From Bacteroidota bacterium (GTDB taxonomy: Bacteria; Bacteroidota; Ignavibacteria; Kapaibacteriales; UBA2268), in NCBI GenBank assembly GCA_027371665.1, contig DAHXMP010000248.1, positions 1 through 13,981 on the forward strand: a stretch of DNA of 13,981 nucleotides, written 5' to 3'. The position numbers were made by a program, and so were the translations under genes. The notes beneath the pieces were generated by a model. The model was given only the letters and a program-made list of their open reading frames with translations. It had not been told where the DNA came from and made no database searches. Shown here one piece after another: positions 1 to 6,240 of this stretch. Each line of letters begins with the position of its first letter. Position 1 is the first letter of the stretch.

Positions 1-86
1 TGCACGGATGGTTCCCGATTGTCGTAACCTTTTAAAGCTTTTTCTATCTTGTCATTATTATTTTTTGCATGAACTTTTTTTGACAT
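1..86 (-). CDS. N-terminal fragment of an unidentified protein, cut by the window edge
   Basis: An ATG at 86-84 is preceded, five bases upstream, by GGAG (92-95 on the complement). The frame then stays open for 28 codons to the window edge. The residues that can be read begin MSKKVHAKNNNDK and continue as a hydrophilic, lysine- and asparagine-rich stretch with no signal peptide, so the product is probably cytoplasmic. It begins 26 bases after the stop of the upstream SDR gene on the same strand, so the two are probably co-transcribed. The fragment is too short for me to assign a family. The start is credible because of the ribosome binding site; the function is unknown. Confidence 0.6.
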   Translation of the reverse strand, partial: MSKKVHAKNNNDKIEKALKGYDNREPSV

Positions 87-112
87 TAATTCTCCAAATA
101 AATTATTATATA

Positions 113-826
113 TTATCTAGAATTATGGAATCCGCCGTCAACAGCAAGAATCTGCCCTGTGATAAATGGCGTACACGTTGCAAAAAAATATGCGGCATCA
201 AAAATATCGTCAATCGCACCGAACCTGCCCATAGGAATTTTTTCACTGCCTGCCTGAGTTTCCCCGTTTTCAGGAAAGATAATTGTCCCGGGACAAATGC
301 AATTAACGGAAAGAGCAGGAGCAAGCTCTCGAGAGAGAGCTTTTGTTAGATGAATAGCCGCCGCTTTCGATACATTGTAAGGTATCCGGTGTTTCCATAC
401 TTCCATACCGCCGGCACTTGCAATATTAATTATTCTCGACCCCGGTTTTGCTTTCTCCGCAAATACTTTTGAAAACAGATAATGAGCTTTGAGATTTACT
501 CCCATAGTCGAATCCCAGACATCTTCCGCCAGATTTTTTAGTTCTATAGCCGATGGAAAAACACCAGCATTATTTATAAGCACATCAGGAATACCGAGTT
601 TATCAACTCCTTCATAAAAGGCATTATTGATTTCTACCGAAGACAGCAAGTCGGCTTTGACGGCAACAGAGCGAAGTCCTTTTGCTCTTATTTTTTCGGC
701 TGTTTCTTTGGCTTCCAAGTCAGATTTATTATAATGTATAATTATATCCCATCCTTTACCGGCAAAAGCTTCGGCTAAACCTTTGCCCATTCTTTTGCCT
801 CCACCTGTTATTAAAACGCATGGCAT
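113..826 (-). CDS. Short-chain dehydrogenase/reductase, pteridine reductase (FolM/PTR1)-like
   Basis: This is a 237-residue cytoplasmic SDR with the whole classical set. It has a glycine-rich cofactor motif TGGGKRMG (7-14), HYNKS (31-35) after the second strand, NNAG (85-88), the active-site serine S137 and the YNVSK pair Y150/K154. A C-terminal DGGFH closes the fold. The arginine inside TGxxxRxG together with HYxxS is typical of NADPH-dependent pteridine reductases and FolM dihydromonapterin reductase rather than FabG. The likely reaction is therefore reduction of a dihydropterin or dihydrofolate. The start is well set: AGGGAG lies six bases before the ATG. It is divergent from the subtilase and heads a minus-strand unit with the partial gene downstream. 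No folate gene is visible beside it, so substrate assignment rests on motifs only; another carbonyl substrate is possible. Confidence 0.85.
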   Translation of the reverse strand: MPCVLITGGGKRMGKGLAEAFAGKGWDIIIHYNKSDLEAKETAEKIRAKGLRSVAVKADLLSSVEINNAFYEGVDKLGIPDVLINNAGVFPSAIELKNLAEDVWDSTMGVNLKAHYLFSKVFAEKAKPGSRIINIASAGGMEVWKHRIPYNVSKAAAIHLTKALSRELAPALSVNCICPGTIIFPENGETQAGSEKIPMGRFGAIDDIFDAAYFFATCTPFITGQILAVDGGFHNSR

Positions 827-832
827 ATTTTA

Positions 833-838
833 CTCCCT
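833..838 (-). promoter_or_regulatory. Ribosome binding site AGGGAG for the SDR gene
   Basis: The complement reads AGGGAG followed by six bases and then the ATG at 826. This is one of the few strong Shine-Dalgarno sequences in a window where most genes lack one, and it fixes the SDR start. Confidence 0.7.
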
Positions 839-919
839 AGATAATTGATTACTCTTTTTGAACTTTTTTCCATAATTTGATTGTTTTAATAACGTTAAAG
901 GTTCAATTTAATTAAATAA

Positions 920-3016
920 ATGATGAAAAAATACACTAATTCCGCAGATGAGAAATTATTTTTAAAGAAGATTTGCAAATATTTAATACTCTTTTTAATT
1001 TTTATCTTTCTTCATTGTATCAGCAATGGACAAGACAGTACATTTAAAACATACAGGGTGTTTTTCAGGGACAAAGGTCCCGAAAAGTTCATACCCGGAA
1101 GTCCATTATACCAGAACACGTTGAAACTATTCACTGCAAGAGCGTTAAACAGGAGAGCCAAAGTTATGCCTTCGGACTCATTAATTACATTTGACGATGC
1201 GCCGGTTTTCCAGCCATATATTAATTCATGCCTTTCGACCGGAGCAGAACTGAAGCTCAAACTGAGATGGAAAAACTACATCGTTGTTCTTTGCGATTCA
1301 TTGCAGTCTATCGAACTTGAAAATTTTACCTTCGTTAAAGAAGTACAGCCAACCTCTCAAAAAATGACAGCGGTAAAATATAAAGGTTCTATCTCAGCTC
1401 AGTCGGTTTTATTTGAGGATAATAATAATACCTTATATTATGACAATTGCGATGCGTTCAATTATGGGAATTCACTGAACCAGGCGGCATTGATGAATAT
1501 ACCGCTCCTGCACGGGTTCGGTATAAACGGTAAAGGAGTAATTATAGGATTTTGCGATTCCGGTTTCAGGTGGAAAAGCCTTCCTTCAACACAGAGAGCT
1601 TCAGTCTTAGCAGAATATGATTTTATAAACGGTGATTCCTCGACAGGGAATAAACCGACAGATGTATCTACCCAGGACTTTCACGGAACGAGTGTGTTTT
1701 CGATTGTAGCGGGATTTTCGCAGGGAAATCTGATTGGCATTGCTCCCAATGCAGATTTTATTCTTAGCAAAACAGAAAATATAAGTTCCGAAAGGCATAT
1801 CGAAGAGGATAATTATGCCGCCGCTGTAGAGTGGATGGAATCCCTCGGGGCAGATGTAATTTCATCTTCTTTGGGCTATTTCAGGTTTGATTCGACTGAT
1901 TCGAGCTATGCATATTCCGAACTGAACGGACATTCGACGATAGTTGACCGGGCCGTAAACGAAGCGGTATCGAGAGGTGTCGTGTGCGTTACAGCTGCTG
2001 GCAACAGCGGTTCAGCACCGGAAACTATAATTTCACCCGGAGATGCAGACAGCGTAATTACTGTCGGGGCAGTACTTTACGATGGAGTTACTCCTGCCGG
2101 ATTTACATCGAGGGGACCGAGAGAAGACGGAAAAATCAAGCCCAACCTTGCAGCAAAAGGTGTAGACGTATTCGTTGCAAATGCCGCAGACCCTAACTTA
2201 TATAACCCGGGGAACGGCACTTCCTTTGCCACTCCTCTGGTTGCAGGTACCGTTGCCTTGTTCCTCGAAGAATTCCCCGAACTGACACCCTGGGAGTTGA
2301 GAAATTATCTCGAAACGACTGCATCGCAGGCAAATTCTCCCGACGATACTCTCGGATTTGGCGTCCCTGATTTATTTAAAGCGATGGAAAAGGCGGGCGT
2401 AATTATCTCCCCGATTTCTACTTTTAAGATGAACAAGTTTCAAAGAATCATCGCTTACATTGCCTCAGCAAATCAGATAAATAATGCAAGCCTGTACATC
2501 AGATTTGATAGTTTATCCCCTTTTGAAAAATTCAAACTATACCCTACATCATACAAATATCAATATGCGGCGGATATACCTCTTTCATTGTTTACCGTTC
2601 CGAAAGCAGATTGTTATGTCATTGCCGACGATGGCTTCAGCACCAGAAGAATGCCATATAATATGTATGAAACTATAACAATCATTCCTAACGAATCGGA
2701 AATTCAATGCGGTGTTGACCCATCCCAGTTACAGGAACTGGCAACGACAAGAAACGATGCTTACGTTTATCCTTCTATTGTAGGTGATAATAGCCAAAAT
2801 ATAAATCTTGTCGTTCCTATCATGTCTGAAAGCGAAGTTCATATTGAAACGTATGATTTATTGGGAAAAAATATTTATTCTGCCGACTATCCAACACGTG
2901 AAGCAGGTGTGGCTACTTATCCGATACCCGTAAATAAACTTCTCAACGGTTCTTACTTCATTCTCGTTACATATTCAGGTGGGATTACATCAATACCGTT
3001 CCTTGTTTCAAGGTAG
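920..3016 (+). CDS. Secreted subtilisin-like serine protease (S8) with a T9SS-like C-terminal domain
   Basis: This 698-residue exported protease has a hydrophobic signal segment at about 20-33, ending near SNGQ (35-38). A propeptide-like region follows (about 44-150), then the S8 catalytic domain (about 200-490). The catalytic residues are all present: D213 in CDSG, H255 in HGTSV, the oxyanion asparagine N362 in AAGNSG and S435 in GTSFATP. After a beta-rich linker, the last ~85 residues (from about 614) look like a Por secretion (type A T9SS) tail. They contain YDLLGKNIY, NGSYFILV and a final FLVSR, though YPNP is degenerate (YPSI). The product is probably exported by Sec and then carried across the outer membrane by the type IX system. 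Two ATGs in tandem (920 and 923) leave the start ambiguous by one codon, and there is no clear Shine-Dalgarno. The stop lies 14 bases from the convergent ABC permease, with no terminator hairpin seen. Confidence 0.92.
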   Translation: MMKKYTNSADEKLFLKKICKYLILFLIFIFLHCISNGQDSTFKTYRVFFRDKGPEKFIPGSPLYQNTLKLFTARALNRRAKVMPSDSLITFDDAPVFQPYINSCLSTGAELKLKLRWKNYIVVLCDSLQSIELENFTFVKEVQPTSQKMTAVKYKGSISAQSVLFEDNNNTLYYDNCDAFNYGNSLNQAALMNIPLLHGFGINGKGVIIGFCDSGFRWKSLPSTQRASVLAEYDFINGDSSTGNKPTDVSTQDFHGTSVFSIVAGFSQGNLIGIAPNADFILSKTENISSERHIEEDNYAAAVEWMESLGADVISSSLGYFRFDSTDSSYAYSELNGHSTIVDRAVNEAVSRGVVCVTAAGNSGSAPETIISPGDADSVITVGAVLYDGVTPAGFTSRGPREDGKIKPNLAAKGVDVFVANAADPNLYNPGNGTSFATPLVAGTVALFLEEFPELTPWELRNYLETTASQANSPDDTLGFGVPDLFKAMEKAGVIISPISTFKMNKFQRIIAYIASANQINNASLYIRFDSLSPFEKFKLYPTSYKYQYAADIPLSLFTVPKADCYVIADDGFSTRRMPYNMYETITIIPNESEIQCGVDPSQLQELATTRNDAYVYPSIVGDNSQNINLVVPIMSESEVHIETYDLLGKNIYSADYPTREAGVATYPIPVNKLLNGSYFILVTYSGGITSIPFLVSR

Positions 3017-3030
3017 TGAAATATTAAACA

Positions 3031-5136
3031 TCATTCCCTTTTCAATACTTCTGCGGGCTCTTGTCTCGAGGCTCTGACAGCATGGAAGCTTACGGTTATA
3101 ATTATCAAAATCAAGGCAATGAGCGGTGCAATCATATATTCTGAAATTCCAAAATTGGCTATTTTGTAAGTAAACCTCTTTACCCATGCACTCAAAGTAA
3201 ATGTTACAACTATATCGGCGGTCAAAATTGCAAGAAAACTGATTAACAAAAACTCACGCATTAAAAGAAGATAAATTCTAAGGGATGAAGCCCCAAACGT
3301 CTTCCTTATTGCTATTTCATGTTTTCTTTGCTCTGAAATATAGCTCGACAGACAAAACAAACCAAGTAAAGTGATGAATGTTGCTGCGATGGAAAAACCG
3401 TTAAGCAATTGGCTCATTATTTCTTCGGTTCTGAATTCTTTTCTCAAATCCGCATCCACGAGCAAATATTTAAACGGGTTTCCACTTTCATATTTGTCCC
3501 ATATACTGCCTATATATCTTATATTATTTACAATGTGTCTTGGTTTAAAAGTTACAGAAATAATTTGAACCGAATTTTTTATCACATTCAAACCATTTTC
3601 TTTATTATCAAGAGATGAATCAGAATCAATAACCTTGCTTTTTTCAATTCCGGCATTCAATATATCGGAATTTTTCAGTAAATCATATTTGAAAGCACCA
3701 AAACTGTTTTTAAAATTATCTGTAAAAGGGAGTTCGACTGAATAAGATTCATCATAACCTATTTCAGAATACCTGACCAAATCAAGCTGTTTCTCAACTT
3801 TAAAGGCAGATACTATCAATCCGACTGAAATAGAGATTTGTAAAAAAGTAATTATTTTTCGGAAACTACTCCCTTGTGCTCCTGCTCTTAATGTACTAGA
3901 AAATACCTTTGACGGTGAAACCGACGAAAAATAAAATGCAGGGTAAGTTCCGGCTACCAAACCTACCAAAACTGTAAGCAGAAGACATTTCAGCCATAAA
4001 CTTACATTTGAAGCAAAATTAATTTGAATATCAGTATAGGCAATATTATTGAATTGAGGCAATAACAAAACAATCAACAAAACGGCAATTGCTAACGAAA
4101 TAAAAGACAATACCTGACCTTCGAGCAAATATTGTATTATAATATTTATCCTGCTTGCCCCGAAAGCCTTCCTGATAGCCGTTTCTTTAGCCCTGCCTGC
4201 AAACTGGCTTATTGTTATGCTAAAATAATTAATGCAAGCAATGAAAATGATAAATAAAGATATGGTTGCAAATATTAACAGGTATTCTATATTCCCATTT
4301 ATCCCTGCATCAGCCCTTATATCCGAATAACTATGGTATCTCGGCAGCCTGCTTATCTGATATGCGTCTTCTTCGGGAGGATTGTAATACCGAATGATTT
4401 TGTTAATATCATTGGCAAGCAAGTCAAGATTCGCATTCTTTTTAACCAAAAAGTACGTATTGACACGATTGGTTTGCCAGTCATTAATTATATTACTGTC
4501 AGTTTGCAACTCAACCGGGACAAGAATATCGAACTGAATTTTAAAAGATCGAGGAATATCTTTTATAACTGCAATGACCGATAAATTATTATCAGCGAAT
4601 TTCAACTTTTTGCCGATAGGATTTTCACCGGGAAAATATTTATCAGCCGTACTTTTAGTTATAATGGCAGTGTTCACGGTTTTTCCGAAACCTGAAACAT
4701 CGCCTTTAATCATTGGAAACCTATACATCCTGAAAATCTCTTTATCTGCAAAAGCAACTCTTTTCTCTGTGAAAGTATTAATCCCGTTTGTAACCGCTAA
4801 ATCGTCAAAATATCCGAAGCGTGCGATTTCGACAATTTCAGGATTGATAAATTTTAGCATCGGGGCTAATAAAAACGGAGTCTCAGGAAAAAGCCTGTAA
4901 TGATAAACCTGGTTCGGATCAATCCAGAACCAGCTCGCTTCAACTCCCATGCTGCTTATCCGGCATAATCTCAGCTCATTCTCATCTAAGCCGGATAATT
5001 TCTCCTTATTGCCAATCCACAAAGTGATGAAAATCCATGATGCCAATCCGATTGTCAAGCCGAGAATAATAACAATAGAATAAAATTTCCTGTTAACCAG
5101 ATTTTTCCAAGTTGTTTTAAATAAATTAAATAACAT
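3031..5136 (-). CDS. ABC transporter permease, FtsX/MacB type with two FtsX modules
   Basis: This 701-residue inner-membrane permease has one helix at about 19-41, a first MacB-like periplasmic domain (about 42-280) and a three-helix FtsX module (about 285-405). A further helix (about 428-444), a second, short periplasmic region (about 450-575) and a second FtsX module (about 579-690) follow. Each module carries the coupling-loop signature: KETAIRKAFGAS at 317-328 and HEIAIRKTFGAS at 606-617. That duplication is typical of the Bacteroidota single-chain 'double' permeases, which work with a LolD/MacB-like ATPase as mechanotransmission or efflux systems rather than importers. The substrate cannot be told. 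The ATPase gene ends only four bases upstream of this ATG, so the two form an operon. Relatives are usually near 780-800 residues; the shortfall falls in the second periplasmic domain. Confidence 0.9.
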   Translation of the reverse strand: MLFNLFKTTWKNLVNRKFYSIVIILGLTIGLASWIFITLWIGNKEKLSGLDENELRLCRISSMGVEASWFWIDPNQVYHYRLFPETPFLLAPMLKFINPEIVEIARFGYFDDLAVTNGINTFTEKRVAFADKEIFRMYRFPMIKGDVSGFGKTVNTAIITKSTADKYFPGENPIGKKLKFADNNLSVIAVIKDIPRSFKIQFDILVPVELQTDSNIINDWQTNRVNTYFLVKKNANLDLLANDINKIIRYYNPPEEDAYQISRLPRYHSYSDIRADAGINGNIEYLLIFATISLFIIFIACINYFSITISQFAGRAKETAIRKAFGASRINIIIQYLLEGQVLSFISLAIAVLLIVLLLPQFNNIAYTDIQINFASNVSLWLKCLLLTVLVGLVAGTYPAFYFSSVSPSKVFSSTLRAGAQGSSFRKIITFLQISISVGLIVSAFKVEKQLDLVRYSEIGYDESYSVELPFTDNFKNSFGAFKYDLLKNSDILNAGIEKSKVIDSDSSLDNKENGLNVIKNSVQIISVTFKPRHIVNNIRYIGSIWDKYESGNPFKYLLVDADLRKEFRTEEIMSQLLNGFSIAATFITLLGLFCLSSYISEQRKHEIAIRKTFGASSLRIYLLLMREFLLISFLAILTADIVVTFTLSAWVKRFTYKIANFGISEYMIAPLIALILIIITVSFHAVRASRQEPAEVLKRE

Positions 5137-5140
5137 AAAT

Positions 5141-5815
5141 TTATTCTGTTATTCTTCCGTATAAAATATTCAGTGTTTTATGACAATATCTTGCACATTC
5201 CGGCTCATGTGTTCCCAAAATAATTGTCTGCCCGCCGTTATTTAATTGTGTCAGCAGTTCCATTAATTTCTTTGTATTATTTGAGTCGAGATTTCCAGTC
5301 GGTTCGTCTGCTAGAATTAATTTCGGTTCGAAAACTATTGCACGTGATAGCGATACTCTTTGCTGTTCGCCGCCGGATAATTGATAAGGATAGCGGTCTT
5401 TCAGTACGGAAATTTCCATATATTCGAGAATTTTTTTTACTTTATTTCTTATGTCATTTGGTTTATACTTTAAATATAACAAGGGCAGTTCTATATTTTG
5501 ATGAACAGTTAGGTCGTAGATCAGATTACAGTTCTGAAAAATAAACCCAATATTCCCTTTTCTGAGCTTTGACCTCATACCTTCCGAATAAGCAGAAACA
5601 TCTCTATCCAGAAAATAATACTCGCCATCCGTAGGTTTATCCAGCAATCCCAGTATATTAAGTAAAGTAGATTTTCCGCAGCCTGATGGACCCATAATTG
5701 CAATAAAGTCGCCTGTATTAACATCGAAACTAATATCTTCGATAGCTATCGTGCTAATATCCGCAATCTGATATACTTTTTGAAGGTTCCTCGTGCTGAT
5801 TATTTGCTGACTCAT
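5141..5815 (-). CDS. ABC transporter ATP-binding protein, LolD/MacB family
   Basis: This 224-residue nucleotide-binding subunit has a complete motif set: Walker A GPSGCGKST (42-50), Q-loop Q94 in FIFQN, signature LSGGEQQR (146-153), Walker B LILADEP (166-172), D-loop NLD (175-177) and switch histidine H203. The LADEPTGNLD sequence and the length place it with the LolD/MacB/FtsE group, whose members power FtsX-like permeases from the cytoplasmic face of the inner membrane. The permease follows four bases after its stop, so the pair is one transcription unit, probably acting as a homodimeric ATPase with the double permease. No strong Shine-Dalgarno precedes the ATG. A duplicated ATTGACATT element lies 33-61 bases upstream and may regulate the operon. 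Confidence 0.93.
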   Translation of the reverse strand: MSQQIISTRNLQKVYQIADISTIAIEDISFDVNTGDFIAIMGPSGCGKSTLLNILGLLDKPTDGEYYFLDRDVSAYSEGMRSKLRKGNIGFIFQNCNLIYDLTVHQNIELPLLYLKYKPNDIRNKVKKILEYMEISVLKDRYPYQLSGGEQQRVSLSRAIVFEPKLILADEPTGNLDSNNTKKLMELLTQLNNGGQTIILGTHEPECARYCHKTLNILYGRITE

Positions 5816-5847
5816 AAAAAAGCCGGGTATTTATTATACATAACCTG

Positions 5848-5876
5848 ATTGACATTAGATAATCATTATTGACATT
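5848..5876. repeat. Direct repeat ATTGACATT x2, possible operator before the ABC operon
   Basis: ATTGACATT occurs at 5848-5856 and again at 5868-5876, exactly 20 bases apart, about two helical turns. It lies between the ABC operon start (5815, minus) and the tRNA promoter (5940-5970, plus). Same-face spacing of identical half-sites is typical of a response-regulator or repressor site. The ABC operon is the closer candidate target. In AT-rich DNA a nine-base repeat can arise by chance, so the regulatory role is inference. Confidence 0.3.
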
Positions 5877-5939
5877 TCAAATTAATTAAAATTATATATT
5901 ATTTTTAAGAAAATTCTTGATATAAAAACATAATAATTC

Positions 5940-5970
5940 TTGTCATGTTAACAAAATTCTCGTAAATTTG
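5940..5970 (+). promoter_or_regulatory. Bacteroidota-type promoter for the tRNA-Ala/tRNA-Asp unit
   Basis: TTG at 5940-5942 is followed, after 20 bases, by TAAATTTG at 5963-5970. This matches the Bacteroidota primary sigma consensus (TTG, about 20 bases, TAnnTTTG) exactly. Transcription should begin around 5976-5979, roughly ten bases before the mature tRNA-Ala 5' end. That is the short leader expected of a tRNA operon. Confidence 0.7.
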
Positions 5971-5988
5971 TAGTCTGAAATTTTCACT

Positions 5989-6062
<74 letters not shown>

Positions 6063-6123
6063 CTTATTTTTGTTCTTTGAATATTTTTTTAATTACTTTT
6101 TTCGTTCATTAGTAATTACACTT

Positions 6124-6198
6124 GGGGTCGTAGCTCAGTTTGGTTAGAGCGCCAGTCTGTCACACTGGAGGTCGCGAGTTCGAGCCCCGTCGGCCCCG
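6124..6198 (+). tRNA. tRNA-Asp (anticodon GTC)
   Basis: The cloverleaf has acceptor GGGGTCG/CGGCCCC (one T:G wobble), D stem GCTC/GAGC and anticodon stem CCAGT/ACTGG. The loop CTGTCAC gives anticodon GTC. The T arm is GCGAG-TTCGAGC-CCCGT, and the discriminator is G, as expected for aspartate. CCA is not encoded. One oddity: the T stem contains an A6177-C6187 mismatch and a G-T closing pair, so it is weaker than usual. The gene is followed within five bases by an intrinsic terminator, making it the last gene of the two-tRNA unit. Confidence 0.95.
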
Positions 6199-6202
6199 CA
6201 AG

Positions 6203-6240
6203 AAGGGTATATGTTTAAAGCATGTACCCTTTATTTTTTT
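6203..6240 (+). terminator. Rho-independent terminator of the tRNA unit
   Basis: AAGGGTATATG (6203-6213) pairs with CATGTACCCTT (6221-6231) across a seven-base loop, giving an 11-bp stem with one G-U pair. It is followed by TATTTTTTT. Orientation is clearly plus: the minus-strand side of the hairpin lacks a T tract. The 3' arm touches the dacB stop codon at 6231-6233, so the two convergent units abut with no spare sequence. Confidence 0.9.

Noticed and set aside
80..108. A sigma70-like TTGACA followed by AT-rich sequence on the plus strand.
   Set aside because: It is the complement of the first codons of the partial gene, has no good -10 at 17 bases, and would drive transcription antisense into the SDR gene.
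8..349. A plus-strand open frame of 113 codons.
   Set aside because: It lies antisense to the SDR gene and to the start of the partial gene. It has no ribosome binding site and its composition looks like a reverse-strand shadow.
846..910. A possible promoter TAATTTG for the subtilase in the divergent gap.
   Set aside because: The element is one base short of TAnnTTTG and no TTG is placed correctly upstream. The gap surely holds promoters, but I cannot place them.
6065..6072. TATTTTTG between the two tRNA genes fits TAnnTTTG and could be a promoter for tRNA-Asp.
   Set aside because: No TTG lies 17-23 bases upstream of it; the nearest is 8 bases away inside tRNA-Ala. The two tRNAs are more simply one transcript.
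6203..6231. The tRNA hairpin acting also as the dacB terminator.
   Set aside because: On the minus strand the stem is followed by CTTCTTGCGG with no T tract, so it should not terminate dacB efficiently.
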